A stretch of 64,000 nt of DNA from Cristatella mucedo (GCA_009760855.2 WPIO01000031.1:4477501-4541500); one strand, 5' to 3'. Shown: positions 31,679 through 63,533, numbered from the stretch's first letter. The notes: generated by a model from the sequence alone, not told the origin. Program-made: numbers and translations.

Positions 31679-32375
31679 CCTCCCTGCACCCGGCTTCATT
31701 CCACCGAGAATCCCTGCGGGTGCTGCTGGTTGGCTGACATTGGGTCGACTGCCACAAGGACGCCGGTGCCTCCATGCTGCCTGCAAGCCTTGCACGAGGC
31801 AGTGAGGGCCTAAGATGAGAGCTCTTCGCGTAGAGAGGGGACGCTCAGATCCCTCTCTCACTCTCTCTCTCTCTCCCTTCCCCCTTGCTTGACCGACCGT
31901 GCAGCGCTGTCCATCGCCGCCCGATGGCTTGCGGATGTGGCCCGGCGACGCCAGCAGCGCGGGCTGCCACGTGCTCGCTCGAGCAGACGATGCCTGCTTC
32001 ATCGGAAGAGTGCTGTCCCACCGCGGGTAAGTGGGCCACCAGGCCGCCGGCCCTGCTCTCCTTCCTCCCAGGAGTCCGGCGATTTTGTTGTCGTGCTAGC
32101 TAGCTTGCCGAGCGAGCCACAAGAGTCGCTGGCAGCACAGAGACAGCCAGCCACTCAGCTAGAGGACGGAGGGTAGCACTCGTGGCTTCGGCCGGAGGGC
32201 AGGATCGTGACCCGTGATCGTGACCTCACGTCACTGCCGCTCGGAATTCTCTCTATCGACCGAAAGCCCCTCAATACAGCCAGTGGGCCCGATTCAGTTG
32301 CTGGTGCTCGGCCCCCTGCCGCCTCCCGCTAGGATTATTTGAACGAGGACCTCCGAAAAGAAAGAGAGAACAAAT

Positions 32376-32538
32376 ATTAGCTAATTTAACCGCCTCATTT
32401 GTATGGCTGCAGAAGAGCCTTGTCGGCTGTCACCTCCACTTGCAGTTGGCAATTATGGATCTCTCCCACTGCAGGATTCGAACCCACGACCTCGATCGTG
32501 AATAGCCAGAACCTTAACCCCTAGGCTCCACGGCGCAG
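32376..32538 (-). mobile_element. tRNA-derived SINE S1
   Basis: The minus strand shows the tRNA-like end CCGTGGAGCCTAGGGGTTAA, the B box GGTTCGAATCC and the 3' end GAGGCGGTTAAATTAGCTAA. Confidence 0.82.
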
Positions 32539-33044
32539 TAGGAAGTGCAAGTGAGGCAGCTCGGATACTTCTTGTCTTTCAGCATGAATTGCATGCTCCT
32601 ATTGATCCATTGGCCAGCCTGTACTCGCTATTGCCAAGTCTGCTGGCTATTTGAGTGGGTGATTCGGCGGCCAACAAAATAACATCAAGGCTATGTAAAA
32701 CAGATTATCAGGGATTGGCTCTCAAAGCTTGGCGCCTGGTACTTAACGAAATTTGCCTATAATAATAATGATATATTATTATTATCATTGTGTTATTTAA
32801 GTCATCCGTGCAGAGATTGGTGCAGCTTATAAGCCAAATGCAGCTAGCTCTGTCGGCATTTTGATGCCGCATCAATCTGCTGTAGGCTGTCCAGATGGCA
32901 GAGGTCGAAGCTCGAGTCGTTCATTTGCTTTTGCGTCGGACACCGGCTGCCATCGGCTGCTTGTTGTTCGTGCCAGATTCTTATCTCGTTGTTTCGAGTG
33001 CCAGCGCTCGAGCGTTTCGGTCAATTTATTGTTTTGTTTTCGTA

Positions 33045-33190
<146 letters not shown>

Positions 33191-34220
33191 ATTTTTGGTT
33201 GGTTGGCCTGCTTGCCAGCCCTGGGGCCGGTTCGACCAGCTTCTAGCCGACCGATCGTCGGTGCTTGCTTCGTGAGGGCACCTCTTTTGCTGCTGCTCTC
33301 TCTCTCTCTCTCCTCCGTGAAGCCACGTTTTTTACCTTGGCTGCTACCGTGTGGGCCCCCTCCTCCCCCCCCCCCCCCCAGCCAGCCAGGCTTCGTCGGC
33401 TTCTTTTAGACCCTTTAGACCAACAACAAAAAATAGGGAGATAACAGGGGATTGATGATTCGAGGCACACTGGTCGAAGACTGGCTGCCAATTGGTGAGC
33501 ATTCTTCAGCTTCTTTTTTAAGTGTTTCCCTAGTTCTCGGTCCAGCTGTGTAACCCTCTGCCTCTCGTTTGGGTCGGCTGCTTTCCGGTTGTCCTAGCAA
33601 CTTGTCACTTGGCTGCATCGTTCGTGTTGCCAGCCAGCAGCAGATGTCCTTCGGCTGCTGATTCCCGGTGCACGGAGGTGCTCGGCTGAGCAATCGATCG
33701 TGAGTCCTCCTCATTCTTGCTGCCATGCCGAGAGCTCGCTTGAACGGGCCACCGACGGTGACACCCGATCGCTAGTCTCTATGTCCTACCGCCTCTGCTG
33801 GCATCTGCTTGGCCAGCGATCGCGTGGCATCCTGCTTTGCTTTCGACCGCAGCTTCATCCTGTGCATGCAGCAGGGCAAAAGCCAAGTCCGAGCAGTCAC
33901 CTGTGCTGCCGTTCGCTCTCGAATCCGACTGAGCCACACAGCCAGTGGCATGCGGAGGGGGCCCCGAGTTGCCTTGCAGTTGCTGCGGTGCCTGCCGCGG
34001 CCCAGTGTTGCCACTGCTGCTGCTGCTGCTGCTGCCACCACTACAGCTTCCCTCGTGCCTGTGCAGTGGCGAAGCATTGCCCTCGACCCCGTTGCTCTTG
34101 CTTGCTCCTGGTCGTGCTGCGCAGCTGCTGTGACCATCGAGAGCTCCCTCGAAGCAGCAGCAGCAGCCAGTGGGCAGGCGCGCAGCTGTAAACTGCTCTG
34201 CTGCAGAGGCCCCTCCTGCC

Positions 34221-42444
<8,224 letters not shown>

Positions 42445-43060
42445 ATCTGTCTACAGTGGCAAGCCGGTGCAGCAGCAGCAAGGCAGCGCTGCTTCGAGCG
42501 ACACGAGTCGGAAACTGTCTGAGCCGAGAGAGCATGAGCATGAGGGCGAGATCTTCGAGGGCTTTGGACAGCCACTCGGGACGCCTGGTCTCTCTCGCTC
42601 GGCCTGCGTCTCCGTGTCAACTCGTTTGCTTGCGTCCGCTGTCGTACGTCGGCGGGACAGCGAGCGAGCCCTCGTGCCACACCCCTTCCATCCCTGCTGC
42701 CTGCTACGGCTAGTCGCTACGGACGCCTGATCGCTCTCAGCAGCGTAGCTGCAGTGACGATGCAAGCACTATGCGGTGTCTTCTTCGTCGGATTATTCTC
42801 AGCCCGACTGACCTGCTTGGCTGGCAGGGAGCAGCCGCATAACTTACTCGAAGTAGGAGCCGGACGAGAGCGTGACGGAGCCAGCACGTGAAGGAGCCAG
42901 TCTGGGGGGAGGGGCTGACCTCGTTGTCGTTCCGCTCCGTATTTTTGCTGATGCTGATGATGCTCTGGTCATTTTTTCTGGTTCTTTCCATTTTGTACCG
43001 TCTCACGGCTGTGCTGCACACGAAGCTCGCAATAAACTTCCCACTTAGTAGTGCGGCATT
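42445..43060 (+). other. Probable HHAT 3' UTR
   Basis: The sequence downstream of the stop contains the polyadenylation signal AATAAA at 43031-43036. No other feature is evident. Confidence 0.55.
43031..43036 (+). terminator. Polyadenylation signal AATAAA (HHAT)
   Basis: The canonical hexamer lies 587 bp after the HHAT stop codon, in sense orientation. Confidence 0.55.
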
Positions 43061-44093
43061 ATTAGCCTGATGCTTGTCCAATATTTTGACAGTGAATGTC
43101 AAAACCTTGACCTTGACTGATGAAATGACTATAGATACGGTCGAGTCGTATCAGGCGCGATTGGGAGTGTAGCACTTGAAGCCACATAGTAGGGACGAGC
43201 ATCAGGCAAAGATCTACTCGGAGGATCTATCAGTATCTGGCAAGACGACTCAGAGGCAGAAGGGGGGCTGTCGATTAGGCCGTGTAAGGGGCACGGTTAC
43301 TTCGGCGGCCTGGTGAAGTGTCTTCCTGTTCGCTGATGAGGGATGCTGAAAAGCTGCGACTCGCGGTGAGCTACAAGCAGAACAACTTGTACATCCACTG
43401 TCTTTGGCCCAACCTCGTACACCTCGGGGTGCTCTCCTAGCTGGGTTTGCTGGTGCTCTTTGAGGGGGGATCAGGGTGGGATCTAACTTCTCTGGTCGCA
43501 GTCTGGATGCAGTCGTAGCCGTTTCTGTGCCTTTCTCTTTGTCTCTTCGCGAGACTCTTTGCGGTGATGGGGCTGTCGAGGCGAAGCTGACTTTGAAGTT
43601 CAATGTGGAATTTAAATCAGCTGTGGTCATCGCGAAAGTTGACTGATTACAGCAATCCTTTTCGAATGCCGTCGGGACTTCATTTCGGCGGAACAGAAAT
43701 TACCCAGAATGCGTATTGTGCTGTATGTGTGAATCGGCTACAATTTTAGATTGTTTTTATCGTACTCCATCGTTTGAGAATCATTGGAGTAGACATAATG
43801 ATAAGAAATAATAAGGCTTTTGAATAATGCCGAAGAGAAGTGAATCTCTATTGAGGCGCTCTACAGCTTTTTGAAGCTCACTATGAGAAGCAACGGCCAA
43901 TAGTTGCCGGCCAACACGGCATCGTGCTTAGGCAAGCATGCAAAAGAACGTAAACGCTCTTCGTGGCCATCGGGATCTCTGGGTAGCAGCACACACTGAA
44001 CCGTGCTAAGATAAACACTCAAAGGTCAAACAACAAGTTCACAACGGCACCATGTAAAAGCATATCGCTTGTGTACTTGAAAAGATAATAAAT
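43061..44093. other. Intergenic sequence, no recognised gene
   Basis: A minus-strand frame of 126 codons (43630-43250, MTTADLNSTLNFKVSF...) is open but has no domain I recognise and no splice context. The rest is unique AT-rich sequence. Confidence 0.5.
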
Positions 44094-44258
44094 AAATATC
44101 AAATGATTTAACAGCATCATTTGTAAAGAGTGGCAGAAGAGCGTTAACGGCCATCACTGCCGCTTGCAGTTTGCAATACAGGATCGCCCACTGCAGGGTT
44201 CGAATCCACGACCTTGGTCGAGAAGAGCCCGCACCTTACCTCCTGCTTAGTCATTACG
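44094..44258 (-). mobile_element. tRNA-derived SINE S1
   Basis: Minus strand: B box GGATTCGAACCC, central CAAACTGCAAGCGGCAGTGA, 3' end GATGCTGTTAAATCATTTG. Confidence 0.78.
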
Positions 44259-44782
44259 TCAGACTGACGTACAAAGGACAGTCAGTATACTCGAACAGTG
44301 GCTGTGAAGAACATGTAAGCTTTTTAGCATCTTTTGGAATATCGTCAGATCAGGAGATCAGTCGGTAGTGAGTCCAAGTTTTGAGAAGGTAGCCCGTTTG
44401 TGCATTCTATGTATTCAGTCGAAAACTGGTGTTGCCGAAAGATAAAGAGACGATTGAATATGTCTTAAAATCGTGATTGTGAGCAGAAAACTTCAAGCAG
44501 TACTTGAAGGAAAGAGCAAGTAGAAATATGCGAAATGGTTAGTCATGGGGCCAGTAGCAGAGATGTGCAAATAGCCGACTATAACGCATCCTCATTTATG
44601 TTTGAACATCTAAAAATGCATTTCTGTTTTTTTCGATGTGTGGGCGTGTGTATTTGCGGCGCGTGTGTGGGCGTGTGTGTGTGGGGGCGTGTGCAACACT
44701 GGAAGCTCCACGTGAACACGTGGAAGCTGCAATAATTGAATATATAAAATAAAATATTTGTAATGCCCAGGTAGAACGAGCA

Positions 44783-44855
44783 GCCCGGATAGCTCAGTCG
44801 GTAGAGCATCAGACTTTTAATCTGAGGGTCCGGAGTTCGAGTCCCCGTTCGGGCG
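44783..44855 (+). tRNA. tRNA-Lys (anticodon TTT)
   Basis: The 73-nt gene starts GCCCGGATAGCTCAGTCGG and folds into a full cloverleaf: acceptor GCCCGGA/TTCGGGC, D arm with A box, anticodon loop CTTTTAA (TTT), TΨC arm with GTTCGAGTC, discriminator G. There is no intron and no genomic CCA. A T7 run at about 44863 is a Pol III terminator. It reads lysine codons AAA/AAG and appears functional. Confidence 0.97.
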
Positions 44856-44861
44856 ATGCTA

Positions 44862-44870
44862 GATTTTTTT
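44862..44870 (+). terminator. Pol III oligo-T terminator of tRNA-Lys
   Basis: A run of seven T residues begins a few bases after the tRNA 3' end. Confidence 0.8.
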
Positions 44871-45609
44871 AGTCCTGCGATAGTCTAGGTAAGCGATTCC
44901 GTCGAACATGTTGAACGGTGTGGTGCGTTTCAGAAGGCAACGTGGAGCCCGTTCGACATGTGGACTTCTTCAATGTGGATACTTCAATCCCTTTCATGGT
45001 GGTTTCACGGCCCACTTTTATTTTTCTAAAGAAACGATTCACAGACTTATCGAGCGATGCTCCTAAATACGTTCAAATAGAATAAATAGAACAGGCAGCC
45101 TGCAGCCTACGATCCTAGAAGTAAAACCTTGTATCACATAATGTGTACAAGGCATCGCTTCGAGTTTGGTTTCGAAGATGAGCTTTGGGACTACCTTATG
45201 AGTGTGCTTTTTCTTAATGCTCTGATGGCACGAACTTATTTTCAGCATATTAGCATCTTGACGGTCGAAACCATTTTACTTTCTATACAAGACCGTTGTA
45301 AGTTATTCAAGACTAGCTCTCGGTTCATAATCGGTTGCCAAAATTTTAATCTGCAGTGTAACCACATTTGACACTTCCTCGGCCTCCATAAACCTGCTCT
45401 TGCTCATGCCCTTCGTTGAGCTTATAGTAGGTGTAGTTTGACACTCCGACAGCAAGCACGCGACGGTACGGACTTAATATCCAAAATACAACTCGGTATT
45501 TGGGCAGCTCGACGGCTCACGATAGTTCTCTCCTCCGCCCGTTTCCACTGCCCTCCTGTGCAGGCCATGACTCACCCTCATAAAACCATTCCCAATAAAC
45601 CGGCATGGC

Positions 45610-45726
<117 letters not shown>

Positions 45727-46000
45727 AGCTGCCATAAACGCCATCTAACGTACACTAATAGCACGGCAATAAAACAATCGCACTTCCCGTGATCTCAAGA
45801 CCATGCACATGAACCTGAGCTGTAACAAAAGTTATGACGGGAAAGCAAGCCTATCACGCCAAAACCGAAGCGAAACACGACAGTGCACAAATAATGGCAC
45901 ACAAACCAGCCTAAGCCAGCCGTTCTCGCAGGCTGCTAAACAGTACATTAAGTGCTGACATTGTGTATGCTAGTGTCACTAGTCAGTTGCCACCTCTTAA

Positions 46001-46141
46001 AAAAATATGTTCGCCGATTTAACAGCCTCATCTTTATAGCGATAGAAGAGCCTTGACGTTTAAAGAATCGCTCGCTGCAAGAGTCGATCGAGCTCACGGC
46101 CTAAGTCGTGAAGAGGGAGCCACCTACACCTGAGCCAAGAC
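46001..46141 (-). mobile_element. Degenerate tRNA-derived SINE S1
   Basis: The plus strand keeps GATTTAACAGCCTCATC, TAGAAGAGCCTT and GTCGTGAAGAG in S1 order. The B box is largely lost. Confidence 0.65.
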
Positions 46142-46572
46142 CCTTTCCTGACCGAGTCAACGATGGCCAGCCAATGTCAGCGTGCCAAGCTACGGTGGGT
46201 CATTGAACAGCCAAAGTGACCACCCGCGGTCAACAAAGCCAGGTTCCGAGTCACAGGACATTGGAAATTATACGATATGAAGGATTTCTCGCTACGAGCT
46301 AATATTCTATTGCTTTTGATTTTATGAAGCATTGCTAATTATTCCTAGCATGTTCATTAAGCCTTTCCGGTACTTTTTATGGGTTGCGATCTGATGCAGA
46401 CCGTTTAGGGGGAAAGTTAGGCCAACCTTGAACGAACCAATCGCAACCATAACCAGTTCCCAATTTCCTCTTGAACAGAATTTCCCTCGTTGAGCGGTTA
46501 TGTATTGGTTGGGAAAAATCCTCGCTGTATCGGAAATAGCCCATCCACGTGGCTACTCAGCATGCGTTAAGT

Positions 46573-49253
46573 CAGGGGTGTCCAACACGTGGCCCGCGGG
46601 CCAAAACCCGGCCCGCCGAGGTCTTCTATGCGGCCCGCAACGTTATCCCAAAAAATTTTGTCACTCCATGTTTTTCGTTAATTTTTAATCATTACAAACG
46701 GCGATATAGGCGCTGTGATGTACTTCACCCGCGCGTGAAGCGTGAAGGTGTCCGAATGGCTATTTTCGCGTGAAGGTAAAAAAAATCGATTTATTTTGCT
46801 AGCCTTCATGTGAACAATTTGGCTTGAAGGTGTAATATATTTGTGCTACAAAAGCGGCGCCATTATGATAACATTTATAACGCTTCCGCAAGCAGAATTA
46901 ACTGTTTCACACTGTGGATAGAAAAAAAGAGCCGTTTCTCAGCTGCTGCTGCACGAACTGGAATCAGTCAGGTAGGTTTTTCAAAAAACGCATATTGCGC
47001 AACTTACTTACTAATACTAAGATATTGCTATGATAAAATATAAATTAATCAATTGGTAACTGATCTGTTTTTTTATTTCACAGAGAAAAATGGCGGCGAA
47101 TGTGAATACTAGCAAAAAACGAAAAATTGACGCAGAAGGAAGACTTTTCAAAGCATCTTGGACTGTAGACTATTTTGTAATGGAACGCTTCGGTAGGATA
47201 ATGTGCCTATTATGCCAAGAAACAATTGCCGTTTCAAAGGAGTACAATGTTAAGCGACATTTTTCAACAAAGCATGGCGACAGGTACAAGAGCCTGACTG
47301 GTCAACTTCAATTGATCGCGTGAACTCGTTGAAACAGAGCGTCATCGGACAGCAGTCATTGTTTACAGCAGTCAGCAACAAGTCTGAGGCTTCAACCAAA
47401 GTAAGTTTTTTAATAGCTGAAGCTATAGCTAAGCGGGGAAAGCATTTTCCGATGGCGAATTTGTTAAGGAATGCATCAGGCTGTTTACTGATGTGGTCTG
47501 TCCAGAAAAGAAGTCAGAAGTAGAGAAAGTCATTCTTTCTCATCAAACGGTTGCGAGAAGAGTTGACGAGCTCGCATTCAACATAGAAGAAAGTCTCACT
47601 AAAAGACTTGCTGAATGCGAATTGTATTCTCTTGCGCTCGACGAAAGCACGGACAATAGCGATACGGCTCAACTGTCGGTGTTTGTTCGCGGAGTAACAG
47701 GAAAGTTTGTCATTATCGAAGAACTGTTGGATATATGTTCAATGAAAGTCACTACAACGGGGAGGAATATTTTGGATCAGCTCAAGAGGGTCCTCACAAA
47801 ATTTAATCTTCCTGAAACTAAATTGATTGGTTTAACCACAGACGGAGCCCCTTCGATGACAGGTAGACACAATGGATTTGTATTTTTAATGGTAAAATTA
47901 GTACCTCACAAAATTATCAGTCATCACTGCATCATCCACCAAGAACAGCTATGTGCAAAGGTCTTGAGCATGCAACATGTAATGGACAATGTAGTTTCAA
48001 CAGTCAATGTGATAAAGTCTCGTGCGCTAAACCACAGACAATTTCAGGCTTTCCTTGAAGAGTTGGGATCAGATCATTGCGATGTTATGTATTTCTGCCA
48101 AGTCCGTTGGCTAAGTAGGGTAAACACGTCAGCCAGGTTTTGGTCACTTCTGGACGAAATAAAAACATTTATGACAGAAAAGGGAAAAGATGTTGGCTTC
48201 CTCGATGACCAGCAGTGGTTGAATGACTTGGCTTTTTTGGAGGACATGACCAAACATCTTGCAGATCTTAATGTCAAACTCCAAGGTAAGGATCAACTGG
48301 TCCATAAAATGTATGAGTGTGTTGTCGCGTTTGTGCAAAAGCTGAAACTTTTCCGGAAACACTTAGATCAGAATAAACTGTTACATTTCACAACACTAGC
48401 AACAAGATCGCCTGAAACGCTGGCTCATATGAAGTACTCCACTCTTGTTAGCAAACTTGTTGATGAATTCGAAGAGAGGTTTCAAGATTTCCAACAACAT
48501 GAGGATGACATGAACATGATTAGTAGTCCATTTAATATCGATCCCTCTGATGCACCTGATGAATTTCAACTCGAACTAATCGACATTCATAATGACAGCA
48601 ATTTAAAAACTGCTTATGATCAGCATGACCTTGTTACCTTTTACAAGCAGTATGTTTCATCAGAATCTTTTCCTAACCTAGCCAAAAATGCTCGCAGGTA
48701 TATTGCACTTTTTGGCAGCACATGTTGCTGTGAACAGATTTTTTCCAGACTGAAAAATGTGAAAACAAAGACTCGATCCGTTCTCACAGATGATCATATA
48801 TCAGGAATCCTTAGAATTGCCACATCCACTGTTGCAGCATACTTTTTATGCAAACAGAAACAATGCCAAAAATCTCATTGATGCCTGCAGTACAGAAGAC
48901 ATTGAATACCTGTGGCATTTAATTAATCCGAAGACATTAGTATTATGTGAGTCATTGTCATGTAATTTTGTAAGTTTTATAAGTTTCTGTCTTCATGTTA
49001 TTAAAATAAAAATCCAAAAGTAAAAGATTGGCCATAATATCTATCGAATTATTTTCCAGGACACATGATTACATTTTTATTATTTATTATTTTTAATTAT
49101 AACTATGCTAAAAAATACTATTGTATTGCGGTTTATTTATTAAGTATAATAGTAATAGTCATACTAAATTACGATCTTATTTTCTGATGCGGTCAACTAC
49201 GCCAATTTACATGTGGCCCCCCCCCCCCAACGCAAAAAGGTTGGACAAGCCTG
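46573..49253 (+). mobile_element. hAT DNA transposon, nearly complete (2.68 kb)
   Basis: Terminal inverted repeats CAGGGGTGTCCAAC (left) and CAGGCTTGTCCAAC (right, reverse complement) match in 12 of 14 bases. They are flanked by an 8-bp target duplication (CGTTAAGT / GGTTAAGT, one mismatch), the hallmark of hAT elements. The subterminal region is rich in GGCCCGC. The interior is AT-rich, unlike the flanks, and carries a BED-finger transposase broken by frameshifts. Confidence 0.93.
47090..48881 (+). pseudogene. hAT transposase (BED zinc finger), frameshifted
   Basis: Three frames follow one another. 47090-47323 has the BED finger (CLLC...KRHFSTKH). 47320-47523 has SVIGQQSLFTAVSNKS. 47493-48881 (462 codons) has the RNase-H-like catalytic region (LALDESTDNSD, LTTDGAPSMTG, HHCIIHQEQLCAK) and the C-terminal hAT dimerisation domain (CCEQIFSRLKN). 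It resembles the transposase group that gave rise to vertebrate GTF2IRD2-like and ZBED-like proteins. One or two frameshifts in the N-terminal third (around 47320 and 47490) make it non-coding as it stands, unless they are sequence errors or an intron. The long, little-damaged C-terminal frame indicates recent activity. Confidence 0.88.
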
Positions 49254-50913
49254 GGTTAAGTGCTTTTGGCTTTCGATGTTCTGAGGTGCTGAGCAGTAGC
49301 AGGAGAAAAGAAGGCTGGCGAGTGCCGGAAGTGGATGATAGGAGCTTGACGTCATTCTCATTATTCCTATTATCATTATCCATAGGCCTATATATATATA
49401 TAGAATCCGTACTTTGCCAAGCTCGGGAGAGAAGTGAGGGTAGGTAGCATAGGGCTGGCATCATCCGACGGCTACTGCAAATATATTTCAGATGAAAGTG
49501 ACGACGAGCAATCTAGCAAACGGCTGCCCGGTGCCAGACTGCTGCTCCTCGTGCCACATCAATGCAGGTCAATTCACATCATTAGACCAGCTGCAAATGC
49601 CGGTGAAGGCCTCGGCCGGCAGCAGACCTCGGCACGGCTCTACCGCTGATATGCTTTCGCGAACGCACTCGCGCTCGGATACTGACTTTCCAAAACGAGT
49701 CTACACATGAAAACACGGGCGGTGCCGTGGTACAGGCTGAGCGCTAGCGCAGCCGCTCATGCTGTCATCGCGGCTGCAGCCGCCCGTGCAGCCAAGCGCA
49801 AGCACCCGCGTCACAGCAGGAGACCTCCGATGTCCTCCTGCTGTGACGTCACAGCAGGAGGCCTCCACGCTGGTGCTCAGAGGCCACGCAGAGGAGCGTG
49901 ACGAGACGCAGGCAGCGCCCCAGAACCAGATGGCCGTGACCGTCCGTAAACGCCCGCCTGCGTCCACCGGCAACGGCAGCCAGGACTTGGCAGTTCTGAC
50001 GACGAGGAGGTGCCGATGGTGGTCAGACGCTGGCGCCCGAAGGCTGCTTGCTGCTGGATCGCTGCTGCTCAGAGCCCTTCGTGGTGGAAGCTGGCAGCCC
50101 CGATGGCCCGGGCTCGGCGCTGCAGTAGCAGCAGCGCTAGAGTTCCGGGAGTACCGGGCAGTCATGCTGCCAGACACAGGCTGCAGCCATGCTGCTGGCA
50201 AGTGGAGCCCGGATGCCAGATATCCGGTGACGCCGGACAGCAGCTGCGCAGGAAGCGAGCCACCAAAAGGGAAGCAGGAATTGCATATGTAAGTGCCGAA
50301 GCGATCGGCCAAGGTCGCTTAAGTCAGTTGTCGACAGCCTGTCAACTCCATCGGGGCAGCAGCAGCAGCAGGCATTAATGCTCTCTCATTAAGTAGGTGA
50401 CTAGCACGGGCCAGAGCGCCCAGCTGTGAAGTAGATGCCGGTGAGGTCAAAAAACCGGTGAGGACGCACGCGAGTTCGAACTGGTGTGCAGGAGAGGAAG
50501 GGGGCAACTGGCTTTTGCGCTTGCGTGAGCGCCGCCAGCTTGTGGGTGCGCTCTCCGTCAAGCAAACACGCCAAGCCTCACCCTCGACCGCGACGACGGC
50601 AGCAGAAGGCGATCGAGAGACCGAGCGACTGTCAGCTCCACAAGAGTGGCCGCTCAGCAAGCAGCCATGCGCACCGGCGTAAGTTGGCTATTGCAATTTC
50701 CTTCCGAGTTCACTTCGGCCGCGCTCACCTAGCCACGAAAGCCTCGTCGGGGCAGGGCAGGGCAGGGCAGCAGGAGAAGGAGACGAAGGAGCCAGGCTCA
50801 CTGCTGCATCCCTGCTGGCTCTCGGCGGAGCACTAGCCCTGGTCAGACAGCACAGATCCGGCTGTAGCCGGGCGACCGGATGGCGTTCGTCCGCTGGCAG
50901 CGGCGGCAGCCTG
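49254..50913. other. GC-rich spacer 3' of PALS1
   Basis: No recognised gene. Frames are open on both strands between about 49430 and 50390 with no known domain. A CRE-centred palindrome lies at 49834-49861. Part of 50300-50913 is presumably PALS1 3' UTR; no antisense AATAAA is evident there. Confidence 0.5.
49834..49861. promoter_or_regulatory. 28-bp perfect palindrome centred on TGACGTCA (CRE)
   Basis: CCTCCTGCTG, TGACGTCA, CAGCAGGAGG read identically on both strands. A partial third arm (GTCACAGCAGGAG) lies at 49810-49822, giving alternative hairpins. The core is the full CREB/ATF consensus site. Confidence 0.75.
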
Positions 50914-61480
<10,567 letters not shown>

Positions 61481-62203
61481 CTGGCGGCGGAAGAGAGCAG
61501 AGGAGGGCCTGGCGTCAGCGGCTGCAGCTTCGTGGTGACGCCAGCGGCGCTCTCCGGTTGTTCGTCCGCTACCTCGGCGGCTCAGCGTGTGCTGCGCTGG
61601 AGCCTGCTGATGACGACCGTCCCAGGTCGCAGCGCAGACGCAGGTGGGTGGCAACATGCAGAGCTGTGCCAAAGCAGCAGCAGCAGTCACCAATGGAAGA
61701 AGGATTGCTGACAAACCCGACGAGGCAGAGCAGCAGCAGCCGCCGTGGCCAGCGACATCTGCTGCCGGGCCGCTAAGAAGCGACGACCGACCAAGCGACA
61801 GGAGGACCCAGGGTGGCCTCACTCTCGCAACTGCCGCCTCTTGACATCCTCTCGCCCGGCAAGGTCCGATTCCGCGGACAGTGGACCGAAGCGTTGCGCT
61901 CGGAACGCGCAAGAGCGCGCAGCTGCGGCGACGACACCGGAAACGCTGGGGCGGCGCTGTCGGCTCGTCTCGAGGATCCTCGGCCTCGACCCCCAGAGAG
62001 CCCGTGACGGCGCTCCAATCCAGGCTTGGCCTCTCGGCTGCTCTCGCTCCACTTTCACTCGACAAAGGAAAGCCGCGAGTCGTTGATTAGCGGAGCCGTG
62101 GCAGCGGGAGCCTCCATCCTCAGGGCGTGAGCGCAAGCGCTCGTCGGCTGCACCGAGCCATGCTATCGTTTTACCTGCAGCAAAGCTGCTGGGCCCATGC
62201 GCA

Positions 62204-62368
62204 GAGCCGTGATGGCCCACTACGTTAGGCAGTTGGTTTTTACGACCTCGGTCGCAAGGCCGTGGGTTCGAATCATTCGGCGGGCGGGGCCGCAAGCGGT
62301 GGTGACAGCCGTAAAGGCTCTTCTGTCGCAATACAAAAGAGGCTATTGAATCGGCTGGTATCTTTTCC
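62204..62368 (+). mobile_element. tRNA-derived SINE S1 (plus strand)
   Basis: The only clear plus-strand copy: GAGCCGTGATGGCCCACTAC, A box region TTAGGCAGTTGG, B box GTGGGTTCGAATC, GTGACAGCCGTAAAGGCTC, AGAGGCTATTGAATCGGCTG and a T-rich end. Confidence 0.85.
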
Positions 62369-63329
62369 CAAGCGCTGCCATTTTAAGTCCACTCTATGCC
62401 TCTCGATTTTCCAGAGCGACATGACCGTCGTGAGCATGCACGTAGGCAACTGATTGCACAATGAAAGTCACAAGTTTGCAGCTTTGCAAGGTTTGCAGCA
62501 CGCCCCCATCACCGCTACCCACTAGCACACTAGCCCACTATCCGCAGCTGCCGCGTGTGGCTTGGTGTTTCGGAATAGCTCCTTGGCACGATCACGAGAA
62601 CGTCAGCGGCTAAGTGACACCCTTAGACAAGTCACGGAAAGCTGATACGCAAGATTCGCTCCTACTCAGCCCCGCTTTCACAGCCACGGTGGCGGCACTG
62701 CCAAAATAAGAAAGTGCATGCCGGGAGTGTTTACATCAATTCTAGCCGCTAGCCAACAGCAGAATAGCTGAGACAGGTCCCCAAGCACTGACTATCGGGT
62801 CACTGAAGCAGTTCTGCAGACTTCCGTTCATCCTACAGCCGTGCCCATGGTTTGCATCTTATATAATCTCTGCAGTGGGTTCCTGTAGGTCAAAGAACAT
62901 CGACTTATAAATTATCTTGCCTGGACTTTGACTCATATCTCACTTGATCCCAGGCTGTTTGACCGAGCTCTTGAAGCCTAACAAACCTGCTACTAACCTC
63001 AGAATTTCACTTACATACCAAGCTCACCGCCACACGTGTCGTTGTAATGCAATAATTATAATGTGCAGGGTGCCCAACGAGAAATAGCTCTGTTTGCACA
63101 CTTCAGATATGGTGGAAAGAAAGCATGCCAATTGAATTTTTAGTGATAACAACATGCTCAATTTCAGCAGCACAACAACAATAACAAAACATTTGTAAAG
63201 CACCCTAAGAGATGAGCTGTGAGGGGGTATGAGAGGCTGTGCGTGCCCCCTTGAGCAACCAGCCGATCCACTGATTCTAGAGAGTATTAGATAAAGAAGC
63301 TGTCAACAGCAGGAAGAATAATAATGATG

Positions 63330-63480
63330 ATAGTAATATATGTGCATAGCACCCTCAGAACTTAATCTCTTTCTAGGCACTTTGTTTAGAGGCATGAACC
63401 ATGTGGTTAGTAGTAAGATGCACAGTGTCAGGACAAATCACAAGGACCCACAAAATGCTGTGAGAAACAAGCGCTTTCTA
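63330..63480 (-). mobile_element. LINE A 3' end fragment
   Basis: Plus-strand reading: ATAGCACCCTCAGAACTTAA, TCTCTTTCTAGGCACTTTG, and then remnants of the 3' UTR up to about 63480. Confidence 0.75.
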
Positions 63481-63531
63481 ATTAAATTGCCGTGTATGGC
63501 ACATTCTAGCTATAAATGGGGCAATCAGACA

Positions 63532-63533
<2 letters not shown>

